A stretch of DNA of 64,000 nt, taken from positions 1 to 64,000 of the forward strand of contig CAMYIE010000023.1 in the NCBI GenBank assembly GCA_947258405.1. Reading direction: 5' to 3'. Source of the stretch: an uncultured Eudoraea sp. GTDB taxonomy: Bacteria > Bacteroidota > Bacteroidia > Flavobacteriales > Flavobacteriaceae. Within the stretch, counting starts at the first letter, position 1. Each line of letters opens with the position of its first letter. The notes below the pieces were generated by a model, which was given only the letters and a program-made list of their open reading frames with translations, made no database searches and had not been told where the DNA came from. Positions 29,699-38,049 of this stretch are shown here, one piece after another. The position numbers were made by a program, and so were the translations under genes.

Positions 29699-30250
29699 TT
29701 AAACTTTTTCTACTTGCATATAACTCAATTCCAGTGGAGTTTTTCGACCGAAAATCTTCACCATCACTTCGAGCTTGCGTTTTTCTTCATTTATCTTTTC
29801 CACTGTACCATTAAAACCATTGAAAGGACCATCTATCACCTTCACCGTCTCTCCGAGAATAAAAGGAATCGCAACGCTATCTGTATTGACAGCCAATTCG
29901 TCCACTTTGCCTAACATCCTGTTGACCTCAGCCTTTCGCAATGGTACCGGGTCTCCACCCTTGGTTTCTCCCAGGAATCCAATAACATTGGTGATTGATC
30001 GGATGATATGGATCATCTCACCACCAAGATTGGCCTTTAACATGATATAGCCTGGAAAATAGACCCTCTCCTTATTGATTTTTTTACCATTACGGATTTG
30101 AACTACCTTCTCGGTAGGTACCAGAACCTCTTCTAGATAGTCCCCAAATCCATGACGCTCCACTTCGCTCTCTATGTAGCCCTTAATTTTATTTTCCTGG
30201 CCACTAACAGCTCGCACTACATACCACTTCTTTTCCAATACTTCAGACAT
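29699..30250 (-). CDS. nusG: Transcription termination/antitermination factor NusG
   Basis: This is a 183-residue NusG: an NGN domain (KKWYVVRAVSGQENKIKGYI at the start, VYFPGYIMLKANL) and a C-terminal KOW domain (GETVKVIDGPFNGFNGTVEKINEEK). It binds RNA polymerase and couples transcription to Rho or to ribosomal protein S10. It stands in the conserved secE-nusG-rplK order, 11 bp after secE. Confidence 0.98.
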   Translation of the reverse strand: MSEVLEKKWYVVRAVSGQENKIKGYIESEVERHGFGDYLEEVLVPTEKVVQIRNGKKINKERVYFPGYIMLKANLGGEMIHIIRSITNVIGFLGETKGGDPVPLRKAEVNRMLGKVDELAVNTDSVAIPFILGETVKVIDGPFNGFNGTVEKINEEKRKLEVMVKIFGRKTPLELSYMQVEKV

Positions 30251-30260
30251 AGAGCTGTAA

Positions 30261-30449
30261 TTAATTGATTAACATATTGAAATACAATTGGATAAGTCTG
30301 CTAAAAACTGTATCGACTCCCCAGGTTGCCAATGCAAAAAGAATCGAAAATACCGCAACCACTACCATAAGGTTGGAAGACTCCGCCCTGGAAGGCAGGG
30401 TAACATTGTTCCTTAATTCCTCAATCGATTCCTTTATATATGTAACCAT
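30261..30449 (-). CDS. secE: Preprotein translocase subunit SecE
   Basis: This is a 62-residue single-membrane-span subunit of the SecYEG channel. The cytoplasmic amphipathic helix (YIKESIEELRNNVTLPS) precedes one C-terminal membrane helix (NLMVVVAVFSILFALATWGVDTVF). I start at the Met beginning MVTYIKESI, which fits the family length; an upstream in-frame Met at 30470 would add seven poorly matching residues and crowd the tRNA-Trp gene. Confidence 0.93.
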   Translation of the reverse strand: MVTYIKESIEELRNNVTLPSRAESSNLMVVVAVFSILFALATWGVDTVFSRLIQLYFNMLIN

Positions 30450-30500
30450 TTCCAATTCTTTATTTGACACCGGGAAAACGTTCCCAATCGTTCACTCCTG

Positions 30501-30573
30501 CACGGGAGGAGAGACTCGAACTCCCGACACCTGGTTTTGGAGACCAGTGCTCTACCAACTGAGCTACACCCGT
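30501..30573 (-). tRNA. tRNA-Trp (anticodon CCA)
   Basis: This 73-nt cloverleaf has D-arm TAGCTCAGTTGGTAGAGC, anticodon stem CTGGT/ACCAG with loop CTCCAAA (anticodon CCA) and a T-arm with GTTCGAG. The acceptor stem ACGGGTG/CTCCCGT has one T-T mismatch. The 3' CCA is not encoded. The position between tuf and secE is conserved in Bacteroidetes. Confidence 0.93.
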
Positions 30574-30689
30574 ATTTTTTGGTGCTCGAACTCCCAGGAA
30601 TAATACAGGAGTACATCACCTCTATATATTTACACCAAAAGGTATCCGCCTATGGCGAACACCTCTCAGTGCTATAATCTAAGATCTAT

Positions 30690-31877
30690 CTAGTCTAATA
30701 TCTTGGTAACCTGACCGGCACCAACCGTCCTACCACCTTCGCGGATAGCGAATCGAAGACCCACGCTCAGCGCAATCGCCTGAAGAAGATCTACTGTAAT
30801 AGTAAGGTTATCACCAGGCATCACCATTTCTACCCCATCGGGCAGATTGATGGTTCCGGTTACGTCTGTTGTTCTTACATAGAACTGCGGACGATAGTTA
30901 TTGTGGAAAGGAGTGTGTCTGCCACCTTCTTCTTTCTTAAGGATATAAACCTCCGCTTCAAACTTCGCATGTGGAGTTACAGATCCTGGCTTACAAATAA
31001 CCATCCCTCGTTTTACATCAGACTTTTCAATTCCTCTGAGAAGGATACCAACGTTATCTCCGGCCTCACCTCTATCGAGGATCTTACGGAACATCTCTAC
31101 ACCAGTAACTGTAGAGGTAAGTTTCTCAGCACCCATACCTATGATATCAACAGCGTCTCCGGTATTTGCAACACCAGTCTCGATTCTGCCGGTGGCAACA
31201 GTACCACGACCTGTAATAGTAAATACATCTTCAACAGGCATCAGAAAATCTTTTTCTACATCTCGCTTGGGTAATTCAATCCACTCGTCTACTGCAGCCA
31301 TCAATTCTCTTACAGTATCCACCCATTTATCTTCTCCGTTAAGAGCACCAAGGGCAGATCCAGAAATCACAGGACCGTTATCTCCATCGTAATCGTAGAA
31401 GGATAGAAGTTCTCTAACTTCCATTTCAACTAGTTCAAGAAGCTCTTCGTCATCAACCATGTCAACCTTGTTCAGGAAAACAACGATTTTAGGAATACCT
31501 ACCTGGCGACCCAACAAGATGTGCTCACGAGTTTGTGGCATTGGACCATCTGTTGCAGCTACCACAAGAATAGCACCGTCCATTTGAGCAGCACCTGTAA
31601 CCATGTTTTTCACATAGTCGGCGTGGCCAGGACAGTCAACGTGTGCATAGTGTCTATTGGCCGTCTGGTACTCAACGTGTGCAGTGTTGATTGTAATACC
31701 TCTTTCTTTTTCTTCAGGGGCGTTGTCGATAGAATCGAAGCTCCTCATTTCAGACAGACCATCATTCGCCAGTACCGTAGTAATAGCAGCAGTCAATGTG
31801 GTCTTACCGTGATCGACGTGTCCAATAGTACCAATGTTAAGGTGTGGTTTGGAACGATCAAAAGTTTCCTTTGCCAT
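30690..31877 (-). CDS. tuf: Translation elongation factor Tu
   Basis: This 395-residue GTPase delivers aminoacyl-tRNA to the ribosome. All G motifs are present: GHVDHGKT (19-26), [16 protein letters not shown] and SAL in the G5 loop. The effector loop ([18 protein letters not shown]) and the C-terminal [17 protein letters not shown] are intact. It sits inside a tRNA-rich unit, after tRNA-Thr(GGT) and before tRNA-Trp. Confidence 0.98.
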   Translation of the reverse strand: MAKETFDRSKPHLNIGTIGHVDHGKTTLTAAITTVLANDGLSEMRSFDSIDNAPEEKERGITINTAHVEYQTANRHYAHVDCPGHADYVKNMVTGAAQMDGAILVVAATDGPMPQTREHILLGRQVGIPKIVVFLNKVDMVDDEELLELVEMEVRELLSFYDYDGDNGPVISGSALGALNGEDKWVDTVRELMAAVDEWIELPKRDVEKDFLMPVEDVFTITGRGTVATGRIETGVANTGDAVDIIGMGAEKLTSTVTGVEMFRKILDRGEAGDNVGILLRGIEKSDVKRGMVICKPGSVTPHAKFEAEVYILKKEEGGRHTPFHNNYRPQFYVRTTDVTGTINLPDGVEMVMPGDNLTITVDLLQAIALSVGLRFAIREGGRTVGAGQVTKILD

Positions 31878-31932
31878 TGTAAATAAATTTAATCTTAGTT
31901 TATATTAGTGTACAAATTCTTATTCATATTTA

Positions 31933-31973
31933 GAGCCAACGACGGCCCCGATAACTATCGGGGGAACCCGTGA
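31933..31973 (-). pseudogene. tRNA-Thr 3'-end remnant with hairpin in place of the T-loop
   Basis: In the minus sense the sequence reads TCACGGGTTC, then a hairpin CCCCGATAGTTATCGGGG, then CCGTCGTTGGCTC. The flanks match the T-arm and acceptor 3' strand of the intact tRNA-Thr(GGT) about 65 bp upstream (TCACGGGTTCAAATCCCGTCGTTGGCTC), but the T-loop is replaced by a 7-bp GC-rich hairpin and the 5' half is missing. It lies between tRNA-Thr and tuf. Confidence 0.7.
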
Positions 31974-32039
31974 TTTCCCGAATCCAATATCAGGAACAAC
32001 AGGTGTGCCATCTTCAGGTCATAATTTCAAATACTATCG

Positions 32040-32111
32040 AGCCAACGACGGGATTTGAACCCGTGACCTCTTCCTTACCAAGGAAACGCTCTACCCCTGA
32101 GCTACGTCGGC
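32040..32111 (-). tRNA. tRNA-Thr (anticodon GGT)
   Basis: This 72-nt cloverleaf has acceptor GCCGACG/CGTTGGC, D-arm TAGCTCAGGGGTAGAGC, anticodon loop TTGGTAA and T-arm CGGGTTCAAATCCCG. CCA is not encoded. It is the last tRNA before tuf. Confidence 0.95.
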
Positions 32112-32187
32112 TTTATGGATTGTTTTCGCTTTCAACAGGACATACTTATTAATTCCTGTAAAAGCAAACGTTAACTCAAAGTTTGAG

Positions 32188-32260
32188 AGCGGGAGACCGG
32201 GTTCGAACCGGCGACATTCAGCTTGGAAGGCTGACGCTCTACCAACTGAGCTACTCCCGC
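32188..32260 (-). tRNA. tRNA-Gly (anticodon TCC)
   Basis: This 73-nt cloverleaf has acceptor GCGGGAG/CTCCCGC, anticodon loop CTTCCAA (TCC) and T-arm CCGGTTCGAACCCGG. It is the third gene of the tRNA series leading to tuf. Confidence 0.95.
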
Positions 32261-32394
32261 TTATTTCTATCAATATTTCAAGGCTTCGGAAATTCTGAAA
32301 AGGACACTTCTCAAAAATATTTCCCTGACCTAAGAACGTCTACAAAATTCAATCGGAATATACATTACTGTATCCCGCTCTCGAATTTTGATAG

Positions 32395-32477
32395 TGGGGA
32401 GAGCAGGATTCGAACCTGCGAAGGTAAAAACCAACAGATTTACAGTCTGTCCTCGTTGGCCGCTTGAGTATCTCCCC
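32395..32477 (-). tRNA. tRNA-Tyr (anticodon GTA)
   Basis: This 83-nt class II tRNA has acceptor GGGGAGA/TCTCCCC, anticodon stem CAGAC/ATCTG region with loop CTGTAAA, a long variable arm and T-arm GCAGGTTCGAATCCTGC. Confidence 0.95.
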
Positions 32478-32500
32478 TCCCTTATTTTTTGGGCAATTCG

Positions 32501-32574
32501 AGCCGATGGAGGGACTCGAACCCACGACCTGCTGATTACAAATCAGCTGCTCTAGCCAGCTGAGCTACATCGGC
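32501..32574 (-). tRNA. tRNA-Thr (anticodon TGT)
   Basis: This 74-nt cloverleaf has acceptor GCCGATG/CATCGGC, anticodon loop TTTGTAA (TGT) and T-arm GTGGGTTCGAGTCCCTC. It is the first gene transcribed in the tRNA-tuf unit, about 45 bp after the predicted transcript start. Confidence 0.95.
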
Positions 32575-32596
32575 TTAAATAAGCCTTTTATCCCAT

Positions 32597-32623
32597 AAAA
32601 AAGCCCGTCATTTCTAACGGACT
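32597..32623 (-). terminator. Terminator after the hibernation-factor gene
   Basis: In the minus sense AGTCCGT and ACGGGCT form a 7-bp stem (one G-T pair) with an 8-nt loop, followed by TTTTTT. It falls at the end of the hpf transcript and directly under the transcript start predicted for the tRNA-tuf unit. Confidence 0.75.
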
Positions 32624-32624
32624 G

Positions 32625-32655
32625 CAAATGTAGATAATTATTTTTTTAATCAAAA
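32625..32655 (-). promoter_or_regulatory. Promoter of the tRNA-Thr/Tyr/Gly/Thr-tuf unit
   Basis: Minus-strand TTTTG (32655-32651), an 18-bp gap and TACATTTG (32632-32625) are a near-perfect Bacteroidetes promoter. The predicted start (about 32621) lies within the first arm of the preceding terminator hairpin. Confidence 0.65.
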
Positions 32656-32660
32656 CTATT

Positions 32661-32978
32661 TCACAAAAATTTTGCAACACCGTAAACCCTTGGTTTCTGC
32701 TTCTTTTTCATGAGTTTACGCTCAAGTGAACTGCATGCAGAATCCACTGCTTCCTCAAAGGATTTTCGCTGTTTTTTGACAATGAAATTATCACGAGGTA
32801 TTCGTATTTTGATCTCTACAATTTTATTCTGCTTTGAACTGGTATTTTCTACCTTTAAATATACATCTGAACTGATGACCTTATCATAAAATAGATCTAA
32901 CTTATCAAGTCTTTTTTGAACAAAGTTGATAAGTTTAGCATCGGCGCTGAAATTCACGGATTGTGTATTTACTTTCAT
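32661..32978 (-). CDS. hpf: Short ribosome hibernation-promoting factor (HPF/RaiA/YfiA family)
   Basis: This protein of about 105 residues binds the decoding centre of resting ribosomes. The family pattern is visible: MKVNTQSVNFSADAKLINFVQKRLDKLDLFYD at the start, VEIKIRIPRDNFIVKKQRKSFEEAVDSA in the second half, and a basic C-terminus. I start at MKVNTQ; the frame is open upstream for 30 more codons, but that stretch does not resemble the family. It follows the recombinase gene by 58 bp. Confidence 0.9.
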   Translation of the reverse strand: MKVNTQSVNFSADAKLINFVQKRLDKLDLFYDKVISSDVYLKVENTSSKQNKIVEIKIRIPRDNFIVKKQRKSFEEAVDSACSSLERKLMKKKQKPRVYGVAKFL

Positions 32979-33036
32979 ATGGCAGATTTTGTGGCTGCAG
33001 AAGGCAGCTGAATTAAACGGATGATGATGAACGTTG

Positions 33037-33927
33037 CTAACTCTTGCTCCTTGGGTGAGCAGATGCATGTACTTTTTTCAATTCGGCGATGCTGCTATGA
33101 GTATATACCTGAGTAGACGCCAAACTCGAATGTCCCAATAACTCCTTTACCGCATTCAGGTCTGCTCCCTTGTTTAAAAGGTGCGTTGCAAAGGTGTGTC
33201 TTAGTATATGGGGGCTCTTTTTAACCTTAGATGATACTATACTAAAATACCTATTAATAATTCTATATACAAGTGTTTCATAGATATTGCGGCCTGTTTT
33301 GGTCAGTAAAACAAATTCCAATTCTTTATTACCTGCAAGTTCCGCACGGTATTTCAGATACTCATTATAATACGAGATGGTACTGTTGAGCAAAGGAACC
33401 AGACGTTCCTTATTTCTTTTGCCCAACACCCTGAGTACCCGTGAATGCAAATCAACATCCTGTAACTTTAAACCGATAAGCTCTGCCCTTCTGATGCCTG
33501 TAGTATACAACAGTTCAATAATCAACCGGTCGCGCGACCCTTCGAAATTTTCGGGATAGTCTATCTCCTTGAGGATAGTTTCCATTTCCGATACAGAAAA
33601 AGGCACCTCAATTTTCTTAGCGGTTTTTAGTGATTTATGTTTGGCCAAAGGGTTGGCACTTATCTCCTCAATTTTTAGCAAAAACTTATAGTAAGCTGCT
33701 AATGAGGCTATCTTTCGGTTTACAGTGCGATTCGAAATACCATTTTCCACCAGGGAGATAATCCAAGTCCTGATAATATTATAGTCGGCCCGTCTCAGGT
33801 CGTCGAGTTCAAACTCATCCGCACAGAACTCCTTGAATGTAAGGATATCCCGACTGTACGCCTTTAAGGTATGTACAGAGTAATTCTTCTCTAGCGACAA
33901 ATATGATTGAAAAGCCTCGACAGACAT
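33037..33927 (-). CDS. xerC: XerC/D-type tyrosine recombinase
   Basis: This 296-residue recombinase resolves chromosome dimers at dif with a partner. It has an N-terminal SAM-like core-binding domain (about 1-85) and a catalytic domain with Arg146 (GIRRAEL), HILRHTFATHLL (His240, Arg243), LGHSS and the nucleophile Tyr275 (STQVYTH). Length and context (rpsU-xer-hpf-tRNA) fit a housekeeping Xer protein rather than a phage or transposon integrase. Whether it is XerC or XerD cannot be settled from one paralogue. Confidence 0.88.
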   Translation of the reverse strand: MSVEAFQSYLSLEKNYSVHTLKAYSRDILTFKEFCADEFELDDLRRADYNIIRTWIISLVENGISNRTVNRKIASLAAYYKFLLKIEEISANPLAKHKSLKTAKKIEVPFSVSEMETILKEIDYPENFEGSRDRLIIELLYTTGIRRAELIGLKLQDVDLHSRVLRVLGKRNKERLVPLLNSTISYYNEYLKYRAELAGNKELEFVLLTKTGRNIYETLVYRIINRYFSIVSSKVKKSPHILRHTFATHLLNKGADLNAVKELLGHSSLASTQVYTHSSIAELKKVHASAHPRSKS

Positions 33928-33962
33928 GCTATAAAGTTACTAAACTTAGTCCGGGAATAGGA

Positions 33963-33990
33963 ATAAAAAAATCCCGCAAAAAGCGGGATT
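33963..33990 (-). terminator. Rho-independent terminator after rpsU
   Basis: Minus-strand AATCCCGC, loop TTTTT, GCGGGATT, then a run of T residues: an 8-bp GC-rich stem 24 bp after the rpsU stop. Confidence 0.9.
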
Positions 33991-34013
33991 ATATATCTAT
34001 TGAGGTGTGTACT

Positions 34014-34208
34014 TTAAATTTCCTCCTGGTCTCTGAGGCCCTGAATATATCTGGCCTTGAGTACCTGTTGTCTTCTAATCACAGAAGGTTTGGTAAATTG
34101 CTGTCTTTTCCTCAGCTGTCTCATCGTACCTGTCCTGTCGAACTTACGTTTAAAGCGTTTTAGTGCTCTGTCGATGTTTTCTCCTTCTTTAACTGGTATT
34201 ATTAACAT
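34014..34208 (-). CDS. rpsU: 30S ribosomal protein S21
   Basis: This is a 64-residue small basic protein, MLIIPVKEGENIDRALKRFKRK at the start, with a basic helix containing RKRQQFTKPSVIRRQQV. In Bacteroidetes ribosomes S21 is among the proteins holding the anti-Shine-Dalgarno end of 16S rRNA, in line with the scarcity of Shine-Dalgarno sites in this window. Its own terminator follows. Confidence 0.97.
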   Translation of the reverse strand: MLIIPVKEGENIDRALKRFKRKFDRTGTMRQLRKRQQFTKPSVIRRQQVLKARYIQGLRDQEEI

Positions 34209-34279
34209 AGGCTACAACCTCCTTTCTTTAGTGATTTTCAGTCTGCAAATATAAAAGGTTTTAAGAAAACCCAAGCAAT

Positions 34280-35443
34280 TTACTTTAAAATAATCTTAGA
34301 GATTACAACTTTCTGAATTTCAGTGGTACCTTCTCCGATGGTACAGAGCTTGGAATCCCTGTAAAATTTTTCTACCGGAAACTCTTTGGTATAGCCATAT
34401 CCCCCATGAATCTGCACTGCTTCGTTAGCTACTTTCACGCAGGTCTCCGAGGCATACATTTTAGCCATCGCACTGATCTTTGTAGTTACCCGGCCCTGGT
34501 TCTTGAACGATGCTGCCTTGTGTGTCAGCAGATCCGAGGCTTCAATTTCTGTAGCCATATCTGCCAGTTTGAAGGAAATACCCTGAAAACTGGAAATTGG
34601 CTTCCCGAATTGTACTCGTTCTTTAGAATATTTTACCGATGCTTCGAAAGCACCTTTAGCCACACCTAAAGAAAGCGCTGCGATTGAAATACGCCCTCCA
34701 TCGAGGACCTTCATAGATTGAATAAACCCATCACCTACTTCTCCCAGCCTGTTCGAATCCGGGATAAGGCAATTATCGAAAATCAGCTCTGCCGTTTCGC
34801 TGGCACGCATGCCAAGCTTATCTTCTTTTTTTCCACTGTTGTATCCGGCTGTACCCTTTTCAACTACAAAAGCGGTCATACCTTTACTATCACCTTTTTC
34901 TCCTGTACGCGCTACTATAACTGCGATATCTCCACTAATTCCATGGGTGATAAAGTTTTTAGCTCCATTGAGGATCCAATTGTCTCCATCCTTTCTGGCA
35001 GTCGTTGCCATTCCGCCCGCATCTGAGCCTGTATTGTGCTCAGTGAGACCCCAGGCACCAATCCATTCGGCCGTAGCCAGTTTTGGTAGCCATCTGTCTT
35101 TTTGTTCATCATTGGCAAACAGAAGAATATGATTTGTACATAACGAATTATGTGCCGCCACGGATAGACCTATGGAAGGATCAACCTTGGAGATCTCCTC
35201 TATAATGGCAATATATTCGTGATAACCAAGTCCCGATCCGCCATATTTCTCCGGAACAAGAACACCCATAAATCCCATTTCACCAGCTTTCTTGAACAGC
35301 TCTACAGGGAAATGCTGTGCCTCATCCCATTCCATCACATGTGGCCTTATATACTGTTCAGCAAAGTCTCGGGCCGAATTGGCCACCAGCTTGTGTGTTT
35401 CCGTATAATCGAATCCAATTGTAGACAAAGATTCCGTGATCAT
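34280..35443 (-). CDS. Acyl-CoA dehydrogenase
   Basis: This is a 387-residue flavoprotein of the short/medium-chain class. It oxidises acyl-CoA to trans-2-enoyl-CoA and passes electrons to ETF. Visible: substrate/FAD loop [14 protein letters not shown], the FAD-binding region [23 protein letters not shown], and the catalytic Glu in IGEGTTEIQ near the C-terminus. Fatty-acid or branched-chain amino-acid breakdown is likely, but the chain length preferred cannot be read. No other beta-oxidation genes adjoin. Confidence 0.93.
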   Translation of the reverse strand: MITESLSTIGFDYTETHKLVANSARDFAEQYIRPHVMEWDEAQHFPVELFKKAGEMGFMGVLVPEKYGGSGLGYHEYIAIIEEISKVDPSIGLSVAAHNSLCTNHILLFANDEQKDRWLPKLATAEWIGAWGLTEHNTGSDAGGMATTARKDGDNWILNGAKNFITHGISGDIAVIVARTGEKGDSKGMTAFVVEKGTAGYNSGKKEDKLGMRASETAELIFDNCLIPDSNRLGEVGDGFIQSMKVLDGGRISIAALSLGVAKGAFEASVKYSKERVQFGKPISSFQGISFKLADMATEIEASDLLTHKAASFKNQGRVTTKISAMAKMYASETCVKVANEAVQIHGGYGYTKEFPVEKFYRDSKLCTIGEGTTEIQKVVISKIILK

Positions 35444-35457
35444 AAGTGCAATTTTTT

Positions 35458-36324
35458 TTACAGGGTCAAATATAGCTTAATTCTGTTAATTCTATCAGCG
35501 GGAAAATCCTGTAATTTTGTTAATTCATCCAGCGTTTTTATCTGTCCAATACTATCGCGATAACGAACGATTCTTCTTGCCAGGTCATACGAAATATAGA
35601 CCAGCTGCGCCAGGTCTTCCACACTTGCATCTCGAAGGCTGATTGTATTAATTTCGGGGCTGGAAACCACGGTAAATTCATTTAAAATCCGCTCTGCCAC
35701 TTCTCCTTTTAAGCCGTAAACATCATTTAACTGCTCATCAGTTAGAAATCCTCCAAGCGCATCCCTGAATTTAATGATACGCCGCGATAATACTTCGCCA
35801 ACGCCATTTATTCGCATCAGGTCTTCGGCTCTGGCTTTATTGAGGTCTGACTTCACCTCTGGCTTTTCGAGAGAAACTATCACCCCGGATTGTTTTTTAA
35901 CAAGGGCTTTTGTGATCGCTCTGGCCGTCCACTTTGGAAACCTGAAGTAAGGAGATATCGAGTCTAGTAACGTATCTGATATCTGTGTAACAGTTTGAAA
36001 ATCCTCGATGGTATTGATAAACCTGCCCGATTCTCTATAACTGTGAAGCCGATCGATCTCTGCAGGACTCATCCCCAGTACATAGCCCTTATAATCAGAA
36101 ATGAAATTAGGGTTAAAAAGTTTGCTGTAGACAGGTTTCTGTGTTATTGATTGCATCGAATCCAAATGCCGTTGGGCATTAAGATCAGGACCAAAAAGAG
36201 CCTGCTTATTATTAAAGGAGATCCTTTTTAGAGTGTAATAAGAAATTTGAAAAAGAACAATGAGCACCAACAAATAAAAAATCCCACTTCGTTCCTGTTT
36301 ATTGAACTTGAAGTGGGAGGTAAT
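35458..36324 (-). CDS. Membrane-anchored helix-hairpin-helix (ComEA-like) protein, apparent ATT start
   Basis: This has one N-terminal membrane helix ([19 protein letters not shown]) followed by three or four helix-hairpin-helix units ([59 protein letters not shown] and a degenerate earlier one). ComEA-type proteins bind DNA in the periplasm; that role is inferred. The first ordinary start in frame (TTG at 36273) would fall inside the membrane helix. The frame upstream encodes [17 protein letters not shown], as homologues do, with an ATT where they have Met (36324). The frame remains open into the end of the symporter gene, and a terminator-like hairpin lies within the first codons. Confidence 0.75.
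   Translation of the reverse strand: MTSHFKFNKQERSGIFYLLVLIVLFQISYYTLKRISFNNKQALFGPDLNAQRHLDSMQSITQKPVYSKLFNPNFISDYKGYVLGMSPAEIDRLHSYRESGRFINTIEDFQTVTQISDTLLDSISPYFRFPKWTARAITKALVKKQSGVIVSLEKPEVKSDLNKARAEDLMRINGVGEVLSRRIIKFRDALGGFLTDEQLNDVYGLKGEVAERILNEFTVVSSPEINTISLRDASVEDLAQLVYISYDLARRIVRYRDSIGQIKTLDELTKLQDFPADRINRIKLYLTL
36276..36318 (-). terminator. Terminator-like hairpin within the start of the HhH-protein frame
   Basis: Minus-strand TCCCACTTC and GAAGTGGGA arms (9 bp, 19-nt loop) are followed by TTTTTT, 24 bp after the symporter stop. It looks like the symporter's intrinsic terminator, yet the same bases encode the conserved N-terminus of the next protein, so it may act as a conditional terminator. 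Confidence 0.6.
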
Positions 36325-36341
36325 ATTTCTGTAGAATCTCT

Positions 36342-37961
36342 TTATTTGGATACCGATTTTATGGCACTCATATATTTCGCCAGTTCCTCTTTTACCCTTG
36401 GAAACAAAAACAAGAGACCTATCATATTAGGGAATACTAAAGCTAAAATCATGGCGTCTGAAAATTTAATGACTGCATCGAGAGTGGCAGCAGCACCTAT
36501 AACGACAAAAAGCAGGAAGAGTACCTTGTAGAGTGTATCTGCTGTTTTCCCTCGTCCAAATAAAAATTTCCACGATTGAAGGCCATAGTAAGACCAGGAG
36601 ATCATTGTTGAAAATGCGAAGAGTATGATTGCAATAGTAAGAACATATCTGAAGCCTGGGATGACAGAGTCATAGGCCATGGAAGTAAGATCTACTCCGC
36701 CTATATAACTACCTGTTTCATTAAGCATTACCGTACTATTTACAGAATTTCCATAATCGAAAGCGCCTGCATCCATATTGAAGAAAATGATAACCAGGGC
36801 TGTCATGGTACAAATAACAACCGTGTCTATAAATGGTTCCAGAAGCGCCACTACTCCTTCGCTAGCAGGGTATTTGGTTTTGACCGCCGAATGGGCAATA
36901 GCCGCCGAACCAGCACCGGCTTCATTGGAAAATGCTGCACGTTGAAAACCAACGATAATTACTCCTAAGATACCCCCCAGACCGGCCAGAGGCGTAAATG
37001 CACCAGAGACAATCATCCCGAAGGCATCTCCTATGAATTCGAAGTTTGCAAAGATGATTACCAGCGATGCCAGGACATAAATTACAGCCATAAATGGCAC
37101 TATCTTTTCCGTTACACTGGCAATTTTCTTTATGCCTCCAATAATTACAATCCCAACCAATATTGCCAGAATTATCCCGATAATAACCCCTGTGGCGCCT
37201 CCCTCTAAATTCAGCATGGTTGAGAGTTGAACAGCTGCCTGATTGGACTGAAATGCGTTTCCTCCTCCAAAAGAAGCTCCCACGCACAACACCGCGAATA
37301 TAATACCCAATGCCTGGCCCAATCTTTTATAACCTTTTTCCTTTAACCCCCTGGAAAGATAGTACATGGGCCCTCCATATACAGTTCCGTCAGCACCTAC
37401 ATCTCTATATTTTACTCCCAGCGTACATTCAACAAACTTTGTGGACATTCCTATTAGGCCGCAGACAATCATCCAAAAAGTGGCACCGGGGCCTCCAACA
37501 GCAATGGCCACTGCCACTCCTGCAATATTTCCAAGCCCTACAGTACCAGAAACAGCCGTGGCAAGGGCCTGAAAGTGACTTACTTCTCCTTCTTTGCTCT
37601 CGTCGCGAATGGTATCTGGCAAATCGCCCTCTACAATGTTCACCTCTGCTTTTTCCACTCCGTGACCCTCAGGACCTTCTATTTCATCATACTTACCACG
37701 GACCGTATTGATGGCCAGTGGGAACTTCAAAATATTCGGAAACTTGAAATAAAAGGTGAAAAAGGTAGCTCCAAAAACCAGTAAGATCAATACCACAGGG
37801 ATATTATAACCGGCAATCGGAATGGGTGTTAGTACAAAACCCTCCCACCAGATGGCAAATGGCATAAATGCATCATTTATCTGTTCGTCTAATCCCTTCT
37901 CCTGGGCAGAAGAAATCAATGGGAATAAAATGGTGAAAAGTGAAAGAAGTTGGTACTTCAT
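36342..37961 (-). CDS. Alanine/glycine:cation symporter family (AGCS) transporter
   Basis: This is a 539-residue inner-membrane carrier with about 10-11 hydrophobic helices. Family motifs: AVSGTVGLGNIAGVAVAIAVGGPGATFWM and NEAGAGSAAIAHSAVKTKYPASEG. Members import alanine or glycine with Na+ or H+. It begins with a signal-peptide-like stretch ending SSAQ, as many flavobacterial AGCS proteins do, and has a 60-residue acidic insert (about 88-128) before the conserved core. Confidence 0.92.
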   Translation of the reverse strand: MKYQLLSLFTILFPLISSAQEKGLDEQINDAFMPFAIWWEGFVLTPIPIAGYNIPVVLILLVFGATFFTFYFKFPNILKFPLAINTVRGKYDEIEGPEGHGVEKAEVNIVEGDLPDTIRDESKEGEVSHFQALATAVSGTVGLGNIAGVAVAIAVGGPGATFWMIVCGLIGMSTKFVECTLGVKYRDVGADGTVYGGPMYYLSRGLKEKGYKRLGQALGIIFAVLCVGASFGGGNAFQSNQAAVQLSTMLNLEGGATGVIIGIILAILVGIVIIGGIKKIASVTEKIVPFMAVIYVLASLVIIFANFEFIGDAFGMIVSGAFTPLAGLGGILGVIIVGFQRAAFSNEAGAGSAAIAHSAVKTKYPASEGVVALLEPFIDTVVICTMTALVIIFFNMDAGAFDYGNSVNSTVMLNETGSYIGGVDLTSMAYDSVIPGFRYVLTIAIILFAFSTMISWSYYGLQSWKFLFGRGKTADTLYKVLFLLFVVIGAAATLDAVIKFSDAMILALVFPNMIGLLFLFPRVKEELAKYMSAIKSVSK

Positions 37962-38049
37962 AATAGCTGTTTTGGTTATATGATTTAGTTAGTAAGCTTG
38001 GCAATATCCTAAAAAATCCAGAGGCAATCAAATATATTTAAGGACTCTG

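Noticed and set aside
29570-29700. Frameshift upstream of rplK joining a start in another frame
   Set aside because: A GTG frame at 29689-29691 exists ([11 protein letters not shown] then stop) but neither its sequence nor any single-base shift restores a typical L11 start; left as an unresolved start.
33037-33927. Integrase of a mobile element
   Set aside because: Length, motifs and the conserved rpsU-xer-hpf setting fit a housekeeping Xer recombinase; no attachment-site repeats or cargo genes were seen near the tRNA cluster.
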